This document shows, piece by piece, positions 21,835 to 33,716 of a stretch of DNA of 64,000 nucleotides. Below the pieces are notes generated by a model. The model was not told the origin of the DNA, made no database searches, and saw only the letters and a program-made list of their open reading frames with translations. Each line of letters starts with the position of its first letter. Positions within the stretch are counted from its first letter, which is position 1. The position numbers were made by a program, and so were the translations under genes. The DNA comes from Chaetoderma sp. LZ-2023a (Eukaryota > Mollusca > Caudofoveata > Chaetodermatida > Chaetodermatidae): assembly GCA_034401795.1 (NCBI GenBank), contig CM067360.1, forward strand, positions 120,150,609 to 120,214,608, given 5' to 3'.

Positions 21835-22470
21835 GCGGTGTGAAACGCTGTTGACACGAGATGTGTTATGTTAACCGCATTTGGACCATATTGTCAGCAA
21901 AATTACACTTAGCAATACAGCAAAACAGAAATATACTATCATGCCGTCCCGATTAAGTTCTGTAGAACAATTCCATCTTCATCACATTAAATGTCATCGT
22001 TCTTCCGTGTGTTAATCATGTCACGTTCAGGGTTGCTGCACACAAGAGAGTGGCTACAGGTGATGAATTCAGAAAACAATAACTAATGTTCGTCTTAGAC
22101 GATCCAAGATAGATTTCCCATGGCTTGGGGAATCTTCAATATAATATGGATATATATATTTTATGTGATGTAATTCCCTCCTGAACGGGGTTTGTGAGAT
22201 GCTGGTCAAGGAAGCAGAGACTCTGTGACGAGTCGCCGATCTTGGCCTAGATGCAACATGCTGAGAAATTATCAAAGTCACGCAATCGGCTACACTAATG
22301 AGGGAGTGGAGTTGAGCAATTTCTCTTTCCTTTAGCTCGTGGTTTTCTTAGCCAGGAAATTCGTCACAGTGTCAGCTTTCACGCAGTAGTAAAATGGTGT
22401 CTGATCTTGAATGTAGTGAGAGAAACTGAACACACGCTGTAATCATTGTGAATGGGTCAATTACACCAAA
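21835..22470 (+). repeat. Dispersed 'D/E' repeat block, copy 1
   Basis: Ordered words: GAAACGCTGTTGACACGAGA, CATTTGGACCATA, TAGATTTCCCATGGCTTGGG, CAATCGGCTACACTAATGAG, GAAACTGAACACACGCTGTA and GTGAATGGGTCAATTACACC. The same order occurs at 41365-42850 and 57105-57850, and in part at 51100-51335 with 54590-54680. Non-coding. Confidence 0.75.
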
Positions 22471-22599
22471 GTCTTTAGTTAGAGAGTAACGTTTGGAAGA
22501 GAGCAATAGTTGATCGCAGAAGATTGAGACTTATAATGTAGGAAGGCGTCTTATAATAGAAGGAGCAGTTCTGTCACTCATGTATCTGGCATCAAACTC

Positions 22600-22920
22600 A
22601 AATGTGGCACGTGTTAGCTAGTCAGTGTTAGCTGACATCACGCGTGGCAATCATAATGAGATAGCTATGTTACAAATATGCAAATGTTCATTACAAGACC
22701 GTATACATTTTATGTTGTTCTGGAATTTACAATTTAATAAACATACCGTTGAAAATGTTGAAAGTATGTTGACTGGGGGTTGTTACTGTCAAACATTCAC
22801 TAGTCAAATTAGTTTTAAAATAGTGAACATCTTACCTATGGTTATCTACAATTGAGATTCTGCGAATTCAGGTTTCAACGTGTCAAATCGATCCCAAAAC
22901 ACATACAAATAAGGATGGTT
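22600..22920 (+). repeat. Palindrome-core repeat (MITE family C relative)
   Basis: CCGTTGAAAATGTTGAAAGT, TTGACTGGGGGTTGTTACTG, then AGTCAAATTAGTTTTAAAAT: a decayed inverted-repeat core, followed by GATTCTGCGAATTCAGG. The same arrangement occurs at 43140-43320, 57960-58260 and 60180-60450. Confidence 0.6.
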
Positions 22921-22959
22921 ATAGATAGAAAACGACTGGCATGGCGAGAAATAAACCCT

Positions 22960-23113
22960 TTAATCGAGGTGGGTTTATGATTGCATTCGAAAAAAATAGT
23001 TCATGTTAAATGGATAGTATCCGCTTACATTATCAGAACCACAATATACCGCTTGTTATTGATGAGGATGATGATAATGTGTCTCCTGCTGGTGGCTCGA
23101 GCACGCGCACACA

Positions 23114-23161
<48 letters not shown>

Positions 23162-23420
23162 CACGTCCTGTTCATCCTCTCTCATTTAGTATTGCTGTCT
23201 GACTATCATGCGTATCGAGTATTTACGATTACGCGAAGGCTACTGTATCGTTCTGGTGGGGCCAATTTATGGGCTTGTGTAAGACCCCAGCTGTCGGATT
23301 AGGAATATGGTCCTTAATCGTGGTAATACTGACATGTGATAAAAGCATTGTAACGTGCTTTAGAAATAATATTTATCTTGGCATAAATATCAGGATGACA
23401 AATACACTGTACATTTCATA
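22960..23420 (+). repeat. Dispersed 'G/H' repeat block, copy 1, with (CACG)n
   Basis: TTATGATTGCATTCGAAAAAA and CATTATCAGAACCACAATAT match 43415-43500. TATTGCTGTCTGACTATCATG and CGTATCGAGTATTTACGATTA match 58930-58970. Between them is a pure CACG array at 23104-23160. Confidence 0.7.
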
Positions 23421-24240
23421 CAAAATATGTCCGTCCTGAGATGTATTGGCCGTAATGGGCAAATGGTAATATCTATGGACATAGCTCAAAGCACGTGTTT
23501 CATATTACAGTGGATGAACCAAAATAAAATTTAATTTGCAGCTGCCGATTGTGTGGTTGCTACCTGCAAAATCGGGCTGATATGGCACTCAAGTAGCTGT
23601 CTTCATAATCAAATACAGCCACACGTTATCCATTCTCGCAACACCATCGGACAGTACTAATTACGTCGTAATTCGTCGTACGGTACCTCTGGTTGTTTTC
23701 TCCCAGAAAAGCCCGCGCGCAGTCACAGAAAGTAGTTTTTACTCAGCCAATGAAAATGCGCGTTACGGGTTTCGGCAGATGTTGACAGTCATCTATCGCT
23801 AACGTAAACGCCATGTGTAAACCGTGTAGGCTATCGTCGCTCCAAAAATGTCCGCGAATTTTAAATGCTTTTTCTTCGTCTAATTAACGTTGATCACAAT
23901 GTACCGACATATATGTTGGAAGATCGTATGGCTCCTGTTCTACTACGCATTCGTTTATGTAATCCCGATTGAACAATCCCTTAAGACTGCACGACACGTC
24001 TTTAGTATTTGGTAACTAGTTTGACTTGAACTGTGTGGGTTAATTATAGGTAGCAAAACACATTCCAGTCAAATTAGTTCCAAATTATTCAACATAATAT
24101 ACTAGAGCTCATACATCATAAATGATTTGTTGTTGCATCTGGTATGTAGTGGTGAGATTGTTAAAATTAGTTATTTTTATTAAAAACATTGGATTGTGTA
24201 ACGCTTAATATTATCAAACAATCATCATATCGAAACACCC
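23421..24240. other. Intergenic, locally GC-richer stretch, no gene
   Basis: 23690-23840 is richer in CG dinucleotides and has AGCCAATGAAAATGCGCG (a CCAAT box), so a promoter-like role is conceivable but unsupported. A palindrome-core remnant lies near 24060-24100. Confidence 0.4.
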
Positions 24241-24399
24241 ATATATATGAATGGAGATTACTTCTTTAACCATTGAAACACACAGTGACAACTATATTTG
24301 TCTAGTTTCGGACATGGTTGAATGTTTCGGGGTAGGCCAACTGGAAGCTGCAGTTGTAATAAATAGCACCCCATACCACCTTTCAAACTGTCTCAACGT

Positions 24400-24560
24400 G
24401 GTCCTGGAAATGTCCATTTGCAGACCAAGAGAAGCCAAATTTTGAAAATTTACCACTAGAATCATTTCGGTAAATGTTCAAAGATAGTCTTCCTTTTGTC
24501 TACAAATGGACAGTTTCTTTGAGAAAATTGAAATTTTCTTGAACAAATTTAAGGGTTAAG
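24400..24560. mobile_element. TTAACCC palindromic MITE (family P), decayed copy
   Basis: GTCCATTTGCAGACCAAGAG and its complement-like CTTCCTTTTGTCTACAAATGG surround a centre near 24467; the right end is AAGGGTTAAG. Confidence 0.5.
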
Positions 24561-25398
24561 GTGTTAAAACAGTCAACAACATGTTGCCTACACCAGAAGG
24601 GGGATGAGATTGATCCTTTAACACCTGAAAGCCCAAAGCATATCATGAGCTTTATCTAATAAATGTGATCTGCAGAAATTCAGCAGAAAGACAACACAGG
24701 GTGCATGGTCAGGTGTGTAGACTGACTAAGCCTAAATTTAACCACAGAGACACTGAAAAGCCAGAGTGCTAATTATATGTCTAGTTAAATACTAGCCATA
24801 CTAATTGTTATTGTAGCAATCTATACTTCCTGCACCTGCATTATTGTCGTTTATGTATTCCTTCAAAGTAGCCAGTGCAGCTTTCCGGGCTAGTGTTACT
24901 CCATATAAATGTGTGTCTATTCTCCAACACCCAATTATATATAGTGTTAGCTATACTACCAATTATATTTAGTGTCAACTATATATTTAGGCTCTGACAT
25001 GTTTCAATATTTTGGAGCTAGTTTGACTGGAAGCTGTTGTTGTCATGGACAGCCCCACTTCAAACTGTCTTAAAACATTCAACAAAATGCTCCCTAAACC
25101 ATGGGGGAATGATATTGAACCTTTAACCCTTGAAATCACAAAGTGTCAACTTAATGTCAAACTTCTGACAAGGTGAATGTTTTTAGGTTAGTTTACACTG
25201 GAATCTGTTGTTGTTCTTGGCCTATACATGGATGTTCACTAAACACAAACTCTTGACCATTAAAGATTAAAAAGGGTAACAGTTGTGTATGTTGACTGTT
25301 GAGCCAGATATGTGTGCTAGTTGATCTGAATCTTGATTAAAGGTGACTCTTTATGTGATATGTAATATAATATATAAATAAAGTTGAGTTTCTGTTTA
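24561..25398. repeat. Diverged repeat segments, no gene
   Basis: Two related segments: AACAGTCAACAACATGTTGCC...GATTGATCCTTTAACACC (24570-24625) and AACATTCAACAAAATGCTCCC...GATATTGAACCTTTAACCC (25075-25128). A palindrome-core copy (CTAGTTTGACTGGAAGCTG) lies at 25018-25036. Confidence 0.5.
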
Positions 25399-25637
25399 TT
25401 AACCTTTTAATGGCCAAGCCGGCCAAAACCAGCTACTACAGGCGTGTCAATGCCAATTTGCAGGCCAAAATAAGAATATGTTTTTAGGAAATTTACCCCT
25501 GGAATGACTGGGTCGATAACCGAAATCAGTGATTACAGTGGTTAATTCCCACAAGTAGCCTCAGAATCTGGCCTTGCAAACGGACTTCAATAAGCAGATT
25601 TCAATTTTCTTGAAAAGTCCTGACCATTTAGGGTTAA
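25399..25637. mobile_element. TTAACCC palindromic MITE (family P), near full length
   Basis: Left end TTAACCTTTTAATGGCCAAG, right end CCTGACCATTTAGGGTTAA; centre GGAATGACTGGGTCGATAACC. TTAA at both ends suggests piggyBac-type mobilisation. Confidence 0.65.
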
Positions 25638-25853
25638 GAATGTAATATTGTTTATATTTCAGCCAATAAACAAGCTATATGAAAAATACATCATACCCCA
25701 CAGATAGCATACATGGATATTTATCACTCATCATCTCATTTGACTGGCTGTTTTTTTCCACAACACAATCATGTTAGCAATAGCTGTGTGCTTTTCAGCC
25801 TGGATTTTCAGTACTGTGTGTGTTCTGGATGCTAGCCAGTTGAATTTGTTTAA

Positions 25854-26060
25854 TTAACCCTTTAATGGTAAAGATTTGTTAAGAAAATTGTCAATTTTAC
25901 TTATTGAATGTCCATTTGCAGGCTAAGAATTGAAAATGTATCCCTGGAATGCGTGGCTCGGTTCTTGAGCCAGGCATTCCAGTGATAAATTCTTCAAAAT
26001 ATTTTCAATACCATCGCAGAGGGTGTTTTTTGCCGCCGTCTTGACCATTAAAGGACTCTG
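25854..26060. mobile_element. TTAACCC palindromic MITE (family P), second copy
   Basis: Left end TTAACCCTTTAATGGTAAAG; centre GGCTCGGTTCTTGAGCC (25955-25971) flanked by CTGGAATGCGT / GGCATTCCAG; right end GTCTTGACCATTAAAGGACT (decayed after that). Confidence 0.7.
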
Positions 26061-26149
26061 TTAGTTGATGATTTTTCACAGTGAACATGTCAATCATATA
26101 GGATTTGGACCTGTTGAATAGGAGTTTGACATTATTGGTCAGTGGTCAT

Positions 26150-27110
26150 CATTTCATAACCAAGTTTTTTTCATTTTTGGCCTAAATTTTTTCATTCTTT
26201 GCCTAAAATGTTCATGTTTCCTGTTAAAATGTTCATATTTGGAACATAGATATCAATTCTTCATATAGAAATGTTTGAATTTCCAGCATAAATTCTCATA
26301 CTTTTGCATTTTGCATCCATATTTGTGGTTACTGAACAACGCAGTTGCTTTTTAGTCTAGATTGTCTTATTTCCCGTCAAAAATTTTGTCTGTTTCTTAA
26401 CATTTCCAGCTAAAATTGTCATATTACTACTCATTTGAAATTCTTTTTACCATTTCGAACCCAGATATATGGATATTAATTATCAACAGTTATATATTTC
26501 TGGGTAAACACTTGCTTATAATCCCAAATTCACAGATTTCAGTAACACATCTTTGAATTGTCACACATACATGTATTCTTGCACTATAGGTCCAAATGTT
26601 CTTGTTTCCTGTCAAGGCTTGTGCAATAAGAATCCAAAATGTCCATGTTTCTGACCAGAGTTTTCAGATTTCCAACTTAAATTTTAAACACTAGCCTATA
26701 TTTAGCAAAATATTAATATTTCCATTGGAAAATATAAGATTTTGAGCCCATATATGCATATTAGCTGTCAAAATGTATATATTTCTGGGTAAACATTTTC
26801 TCTTAAACACAAAGTCACATATTTCAGTACCACATCTTTGAATTTTCACACATATTCTTGCATTTTAGGTCCACATCTACTGGTTTCCTGTAACATTTTA
26901 TACACTGGTTAATATTTTATGAAAAGTTCCATTAAAAATTTAGAATTTTTAACCCAGATATATGCATATTAACTGTCAAAATGTATATATATCTCTGTAA
27001 ACCTTTGCTTTTAACACAAAATTCACAAATCTCAGTACAAAATGTGTGTTGCATTTCAACATCAATTTCTGCATTATGTACAATTTGCCATGATTCATGC
27101 CAGAATGTGT
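26150..27110. repeat. Degenerate long-period repeats, AT-rich
   Basis: Three diverged copies of an ordered series AACCCAGATATATGCATATTA, TGTATATATTTCTGGGTAAA, CAGTAACACATCTTTGAATT, TATTCTTGCATTTTAGGTCC start near 26458, 26745 and 26952 (spacings about 287 and 207). 26160-26260 has several short GCCTAAAATGTTCATGTTTC-like repeats. No gene. Confidence 0.65.
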
Positions 27111-27715
27111 ATTTTCAACCTAATTTTAAATGTTTCTTATTCAAACACTGATATCACAGGCCTATTATTCTAATTGGACTGGTACACTGAAATTGTAGAC
27201 TGACATCTGAGGCCATTCTTAAATTAGTGTCTGTGTGTATTAATTATATAACATAATATAATTTGGATATATAAGCATTGGATAACATTTATGAATTGGA
27301 AAACAATTGTAGAAAACGTTTATGAGCTTAATTACGTCTTTCAAAAATGTATGCAAAATTCATGATTGAATACCTATTTTGCTGAATATTTTGAAATGAA
27401 ATTGTTATGGTTTCATTCAGCAATGTGTTCAAGGGGGAAAGGCAACTTAATTGAATGCAGATACAGAGCCTATACAATTTCCATTAGATCACAAAAAGTG
27501 TGTCAATCCAGAAAAATCATGAGGTTCCCATGGGGTGGGGGCATGCTACCTTAATGGGAATTGGGTCGGTGGGGGGGGGGGCCGGAGCGATGCCCCGCCC
27601 CCACCACCTTTGATACAATCCTGGTATATAGTGCTGCCTTAGCATCCAAGCAAATAATGTACTTGACAAATTCTGCAACTTTCCTGTGTTAGGCCAGACC
27701 AATTTAATGTTTTGT
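27111..27715. other. AT-rich intergenic, short poly-G, no gene
   Basis: Contains a run of 12 G at 27571-27582 next to CCCCGCCCCC (27593-27602). No coding region supported. Confidence 0.45.
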
Positions 27716-27767
27716 TTGCCTGCAAATCGACATTTCTCAAGACCGGCTTGACCATTAAAGGGTTAAC
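27716..27767. mobile_element. TTAACCC palindromic MITE (family P), right end only
   Basis: CTGCAAATCGACATTTCTCA then CTTGACCATTAAAGGGTTAA, an intact terminal sequence. The left half is not seen next to it. Confidence 0.65.
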
Positions 27768-28884
27768 ACAACTACAGAGAACACAGAGTTACAGAAAATT
27801 CTGAGGAATTCCGAGTGTTTATGACTTGTTTGCCAAAAATTGTTAGGTGGAAAGAATGTTAAAAATAATACCTTAACATTCCATCTTTATCTAGGGAAAA
27901 ACTAAGTTAGGATGGTTTGTAAAACAACAAATTAAATTGGTGGTTCTTGCATTGAAATGGAAAATGTCAAATGCATGGATTCCTGAATAGTACACTAATA
28001 GTGTGGCAAATACTGATGATATCCACATTCAGTTCAGTTTATATCACATTTGAGAATGGGTGTACTAGCCTACACACATATTGTCGGAATATTCATCAAC
28101 ACGGAATGGCCTCCTGATATATATTATTAACATATTTTTGCTCAATATATTTATTTAATCTTATAATTAATTAATTATAGCATTTAAAATTAACTCCACC
28201 CGGCAGGTGGCACAGTGGCCATTATTTGTTCTTCATCCTCCCAATGTACTTCACCAGCCCCATGCAGCCACTGTAACACCCAGGATATGATTGCGAAAAT
28301 GGCAGGCGAAGGGTTACCTCTTGATATATTGTGCTAGGTAATTTAGACATTTGACTTTTTATCCAAAGTTGTGCTTAGATTTATAAATATGCCATCAACC
28401 CACACACTTTCCAACAATTCCATAGATATGTTATAGATTTCAATGGCCTTCCTGGGGATTATGACCTCACACAAGACAGTCAAATTGGAGAGAGCCCCTG
28501 ACCCCACCACACCCCACCTCCATACACAAAATAAAGGAGAGTGGGGGCATTAACTATGCTATCATTTATCATAATAAACTGTGGGATAACCAGCCCCTAT
28601 ACTATAACTACTTAGCTGGCCATAAAAATCCCATACTTTATTACTGAATTGAAATGTGAAATTAGGAATCTGTCATTACAGGCGTTAATCTTCTCACAGA
28701 AATGGAATATGATTGCTTGCTTGCTTGCTTGATTGCTTGATTGATTGATTGATTGATTGATTAACATATGTATTCAATAAAATGTGGTCATAAAATCCAG
28801 ATTTTAAATTATTATTATTATTATTAGGCAGACTAAATTTAATGTACTGTGAGAAGCAACTTTTCACAATCTGTCTAATTTTCT
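27768..28884. other. AT-rich intergenic with small microsatellites
   Basis: TTGC/TTGA tetranucleotides at 28713-28763 and a short TTA run at 28812-28827. 28196-28290 is a GC-richer patch of unknown nature. No gene recognised. Confidence 0.45.
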
Positions 28885-28886
28885 GA

Positions 28887-28934
<48 letters not shown>

Positions 28935-28970
28935 CACACGCACACACACACGCACGCACACACACCTTTA
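28885..28970. repeat. (CACG)n and CA-rich microsatellite
   Basis: Pure ACGC tetranucleotides followed by CACACACGCACGCACACAC. ORFs across it are artefacts. Confidence 0.95.
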
Positions 28971-29254
28971 ATACAAAACAGGGAGCAGATCGACTAGCCG
29001 CGCCATTGATTACATCCGATCATCAAGCGCTTACCACTGGTATCTAAGGCATTTTATATTATTGCCCGAAAACAGTGTTATATTATATGTATACTACCTA
29101 AAATATACTAGCATCTCACAAATTGTTCTCAAATATTGCCTCCTGTGATTGTCGCTAGGCCTACACATCCATCTCTCGTTTATTTACACGGATACACGAG
29201 GCGTGGCTTCGTGCCAAGATGTCGGTCATGTCGCCGAAATGTAGATAGAACTAC

Positions 29255-29403
29255 GATTTTGATTGGATCGCTCAATTTAGTAACGACGCGCTTTGATTGG
29301 CTGAACACGTTGCACAGCAAACATGCGCCCCGTGATTTTGGCTGGTTATGCGGCAGAGGGTCTGTCTGGAGTTACGACGTCACAGAGGATTAACCCTCTG
29401 CCG
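29255..29403. promoter_or_regulatory. Possible promoter-like patch: CCAAT boxes and CRE-like site
   Basis: Two inverted CCAAT boxes (TTGATTGG near 29255 and near 29294) and a CRE-like TACGACGTCA near 29373-29382, in a locally CG-rich stretch. An inverted repeat CGGCAGAGGGT (29351-29361) / ACCCTCTGCCG (29393-29403) brackets the CRE. The TTAACCCTCTGCCGG at 29390 also resembles a TTAA-type element end. No downstream gene is visible, so function is only suggested. Confidence 0.3.
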
Positions 29404-29459
29404 GCAGGAAAATGCACGTTTTCCAACGTCATAATTAAAATAGACAGCTTCAACATTAT

Positions 29460-30140
29460 TTTGCAAAAATAGCACGACAACATGTAACCCGGTATTTGCA
29501 TTATGTACAGTTTTGTCTTTAAAAATTCAGCCTAAAATAGATCTATTATCTAGTTCAGTGCGCATTCCCTGAACTCATTCTGGACTACAACAAGCGACTT
29601 TAACATTAACACAATTTAATATTAGTAAAAAGTGATGTCACTGAAGAAAACGTAAGACCCTTTTTCGTTTATCCCATCTTGACATGCCGCAATAACCGTG
29701 CCATGTTCAACAGCCCTCCGCCAGGATATTATGCATTTAGAAATGATTTAGTTTCACATTGATCATAGCAATGCACACGCCTAAGCAAATAATATATTAC
29801 CGTCCATAGTTGTCATTGTATTGAATGCCATTTGATTAGAGCGTATGTATCCTTGCTGCGCCACCAGCAGTCGGATCAATCGATAGATCGAGCAAGGCAG
29901 TTTGACGAGAAGCTAAACACAAATATTGTGACCCTGAATTATGTCGCATATCATAATTATGAGCATTTACAACAAATAACATAGAAACTGTATATCCAGC
30001 TGGCTGGGAAACATGCCCATACAATTTCCATTGAATTCACGCACATTAGCATGGCATGCCTCGGAGGTCCTGGCATTGCAATTCCGAGTTCTATGTTTTG
30101 AAATCATGTTAATTGCTCTTCTCACAATGATGGAATTCAA
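29460..30140 (+). repeat. Dispersed 'A' repeat block, copy 3
   Basis: CAGGATATTATGCATTTAGAAATG, TTGAATGCCATTTGATTAGAGCG, GCGCCACCAGCAGTCGGATC, GCATTTACAACAAATAACATAG, CAATTTCCATTGAATTCACG and CATGCCTCGGAGGTCC occur in the shared order. One of the best preserved copies. Confidence 0.8.
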
Positions 30141-30765
30141 AGATCTCGGAACGAAATTTAATCTCAGTAAACAATATTATACAGTTAATGGAAACAGGAC
30201 AAACGATTACAAATCTCTATTCCTCCTCGCTTCCCTTGAATCCATCAACCAAGAGCGCATATAATTACGACTGACAGCATTATCCTCCGAATGTAACCAA
30301 CTCCATATTGAATAATCCGGACCACTAAATCATTGTCATCCAGTGCATTTGAAGAGGGTTATTATGTACAGATCTGTGTACCAGTCCCCTATGAATATCC
30401 TAATCTCTATAGTGATTAACCACGACCCCTGCACCATTGCACCACTACAATAGACCTTTCCCACATTAGCGTATTTTGGGAAAATACCTTCCCAGAATGC
30501 ATCGCGCATACCACTTCCGACCGGTAACCGCGATAGCCGACGCGCAAACAGCGTTACTTTACTATGGGAATGAGAGGCATTGCACTTTAGGCAGTGCATA
30601 TGAAAAACTATGTTCATAATATTTTTGAAGTCATACATCATTCGAAAGCTAAGCCGATTTTCTACACATTTCTGTATTAGTTTTTATAGTTTTAGAAAAT
30701 GTAATACAGTTGATTCCAATTTTAAAATATCCCCTATTGTCCACTGGATTTAATGAATCTAAGTC
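30141..30765. other. Intergenic, no gene seen
   Basis: The short ORFs (up to 101 codons on the minus strand) lack recognisable motifs and are not repeated in related blocks. Confidence 0.4.
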
Positions 30766-30766
30766 G

Positions 30767-30805
<39 letters not shown>

Positions 30806-30902
30806 GGCGGGCGGGCGGGCGGGCGGGCGGGCGGGCGGGCGGGCGGGCGGGCGGGCGGGCGGGCGGACGGGCGGGCGGGCGGGTGGGCGGGCGCGTGTGT
30901 GT
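30766..30902. repeat. GCGT then GCGG tetranucleotide array
   Basis: GCGT (30766-30804) changes sharply to GCGG (30804-30893). The G-run side has strong G-quadruplex potential on the plus strand. ORFs of the AGGR/RARP type are artefacts. Confidence 0.96.
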
Positions 30903-31076
30903 GGGTGCCTGTCGCGGGAATACTTACTTCTGATTTGTAAATTAAGCATGACCTATTGCATGCATTTGATATTAGTTATGTGAATGTGCATGAGCGGAGA
31001 TAAGTGAAGATAGCGCTAGTGATAACAGCGATTTCGATGTTAGCAAGGAGAGTAATCATGTTCGAAGCAATGCAAT

Positions 31077-31313
31077 TCACCTTTCCAGAGTATTCTTCCA
31101 TCAGCTGACCACGTATTACGTCATAATCAGCTCAGCCCGTGTATTATGACGTCGCAAGCATTACATCACACAGGGTTCCATATAGACCGTCATCAAATCT
31201 CAAATAGTCTGACACGTTGTATGAATTGCATGTCTTTGGAATTTTTTGCTATTTAATAAACATGCTGTTGAATATTTTGAAACCAATTTGACTGGGTGCT
31301 GTTGCTGCCCTAG
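31077..31313 (+). mobile_element. Palindromic MITE family C, left half
   Basis: Terminal TTCACCTTTCCAG, then GTCATAATCAGCTCAGCCCG, CCATATAGACCGTCATCAAA, GTCTGACACGTTGTATGAAT and GCTGTTGAATATTTTGAAACC up to GACTGGGTGCTGTTGCTGCCC. It stops at the palindrome centre, exactly where the next inverted repeat begins. Confidence 0.75.
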
Positions 31314-31316
31314 GTG

Positions 31317-31526
31317 ATGCGCTTTGTCGATAACTGAAAGAGATACATTTTAAGTTCTTGATTTACACGCTCTGTAAGCATGCGCTCTCTCGCATGTTAA
31401 TATAGATGCAAAACACACTGGCGTGAGATAATATTATCTTTATTAACATGCGAGAGAGCGCATGCTTACAGAGCGTGTAAATCAAGAACTTAAAATGTAT
31501 CTCTTTCAGTTATCGACAAAGCGCAT
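31317..31526. repeat. Perfect 86-bp-arm inverted repeat (hairpin)
   Basis: Arm 1 at 31317-31402 and arm 2 at 31441-31526 are perfect reverse complements over 86 bases (ATGCGCTTTGTCGATAACTG ... CAGTTATCGACAAAGCGCAT), with a 38-base loop. The perfect match implies recent origin, gene conversion or an assembly fold-back. Could be a foldback element or an siRNA-producing hairpin. Confidence 0.93.
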
Positions 31527-33112
31527 TTTTTACAGTAAGCCACCTGTATTTAAGGACCACGTCTGCATAGTATCGAAATGCATGTACTTGTGCAAGGCGA
31601 TCGCAAGGACATGGTTTATTTTGCTATATTTAGTTGAATATATCATACCTTATGTCACTCGATTACCTTTCGCTAAAGGGCGATGTACACAAGAGATATC
31701 TGCTTTACAAGCATGTAAACGCATATCACACACGTACAAGATAATCGCTGTGAGGGCATCTATGATACAGAGGACTGGAGAGGTTCAGTACACGCAGACA
31801 GACACACACACAAGAACGCGCAACTGACCACACGATTCATAAACAGACATATATGGTACCGGTGGTTGTTCTTATGGTGGTTCTTATGGGGATTTAGCTC
31901 GCCACAGTCTCAACCCGTGTACCGACCAGGATCTTCCTTCTAGCGGAGATGGGTGGAATGGATGACACAATGCTCTATTCTATTAATGCTGACTCGGTTA
32001 GTGAACTTTCCTAATCCTATAGTTTACACATATACTTCCAAATTCTAGTCACCTGTCTCTTACCTATTCCAAACCTATTCTACTTAACTACAATCGATTC
32101 CTAAGAGATATGTATTATAATAAAATAGAATAAAGTTAACCTTAAGTACGTCTCTGTAACTGACCAGTCAGCTAACTACATAGCTGACAATCTCAATACT
32201 CACTACCTGTCACTAGCGGTCAGAGACCGCTGTGGAAGTCCGCCCGAGTCCATAACCGTAACTCTCACTGTCTGACTTCAACTCTAGGTCCTGTCGGCAA
32301 GATTCGTCCACTCTTAAATATGTTGTTGTCGTTATGTCAACAAATGTGTGTGTATTCAGTGATGGCGGGCATGTATGCGCGTGAATGTGTCCTATGAGTA
32401 TAATTAACTAATTTGAATAATACTAATTAACGTATATAATACAATCGTAAAGCAGCATATTAAAACATGGTTACATTGATTTGCAAGAGTTATACTCTGC
32501 CCGTGTCCATTCCAACTAATAAATGAGTGTTCCATGTAGGGCGTGTCGATTAATAGTCTATGCATATATGTGTCCATTTATTGCTGTAAGGCTCGTGGTC
32601 TGCCCGTTCTATGTTGTCACGTGTTACTGGGCGTGTCCGTCATTCAGCGTATTTCGGAGTTGTGTCGTCGCATGTGCGTGACTGGGTGTGTCTATTGCCA
32701 AGCGTGATGCCGATGCGTCCGTATGTGCGTGTGTCTCTATGCCCCTCCATATGTGTTGGTGTGTCCATGTGGCTATATCCCTGTACCATATTGAATATGA
32801 TACGGAGTACGGGAGAGGTTCAGCACACGCAGAAAGACGCACACAAGAAGACGCAACTGACCATACAATTCATAAACAGACATACAACATGCGCACCAGA
32901 ACACAGCATATACACAGCATACTCCAGGACAGAAATGGATATACACACACGCCCATAAAGGAGAATACAGAAGATCCCAGGCACGCACGCACAGGACATA
33001 CATGAATACATGAACAAGCCACGCCGACAGATAAACGCACAAGTGAACTAACATGCATCGACAGTGACACACACCGCCATTGAATTACACACACGACTAC
33101 GGATTATATACA
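31527..33112. other. Intergenic with a diverged direct repeat, no gene
   Basis: 31758-31850 and 32798-32888 are related direct copies about 1040 bases apart (GAGAGGTTCAGYACACGCAG, CGCAACTGACCACACGATTC, ATAAACAGACATA). TGCG-rich and CACA-rich stretches give spurious ORFs on both strands. Confidence 0.55.
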
Positions 33113-33425
33113 CTATAGGTGTATACGAAAGAGGATTGCCGGTTATATTGTGTCCATGCTTTAATGTTATACTTAATCTATACATATGTACAGTGCATAC
33201 AAAATGTGTTGTCATGGACCAGATGAAACTGTTTGTCACCAAGGTTCGTGACTATGGACTGACGTCACATGGTTCGAATAGAACATGGGACGGCAGTCAG
33301 TTGGAGTTTGGCGTTGGCCACGGTCACTTGTTGTTTTGGATAGTTGGTCCCACTCCACGACTTGCATATCAAACTGTGGATTGTGGCTAACTGTGCAAAC
33401 GAGCCAGGGACAGTGTTACAGCGTA
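33113..33425 (+). repeat. 312-bp direct duplication, copy 1
   Basis: Matches 34694-35005 at about 96% by eye (a dozen differences). Both read VILCPCFNVILNLYICTVHT then MDQMKLFVTKVRDYGLTSHG in one frame. In copy 1 a one-base insertion ends that frame at 33390. Not recognised. Confidence 0.85.
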
Positions 33426-33716
33426 TACAGATGGTCAAACGGTCAACATAGCAAATACAAATGTGAATGTAATGTATGTTCTCAGCTTACTTATGGAAAT
33501 GCACTAAATACTCATAGCAAAAAGCTGAAATATCGGGATGATCTGGCAAGCAGAGCACAAGATAAATTAGCTAAGGGGCAGGTCGCACGGACTGATATAG
33601 AGTTATTAATGCACATACATAAAGAACTTAACAGCCTCGCCAGAACAATGGGCAAACCCCAGACAAACCCTGCAGTAGGAGATGTTCTGAAGAAGCGACT
33701 ACAATCAATGAGTTAG
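33410..33716 (+). CDS. Unrecognised open segment, possible 3' coding exon
   Basis: The frame ending at TAG 33714-33716 is open back to 33285 and encodes a charged, natural-looking C-terminal stretch (KYKCECNVCSQLTYGN, KLKYRDDLASRAQDKLAKGQ, TDIELLMHIHKELN, VGDVLKKRLQSMS) with helix-like periodicity and a CEC-x2-C cysteine group. It joins the 312-bp duplication exactly where copy 2 shows a GTAAGT donor. It may be the last exon of an unrecognised gene or element; no domain was recognised and no start can be assigned. Confidence 0.3.

Noticed and set aside
31887-31965. GGGGATTTAGCTCG as the start of a tRNA gene
   Set aside because: No B box (GGTTCGAATCC) or acceptor-stem complement follows.
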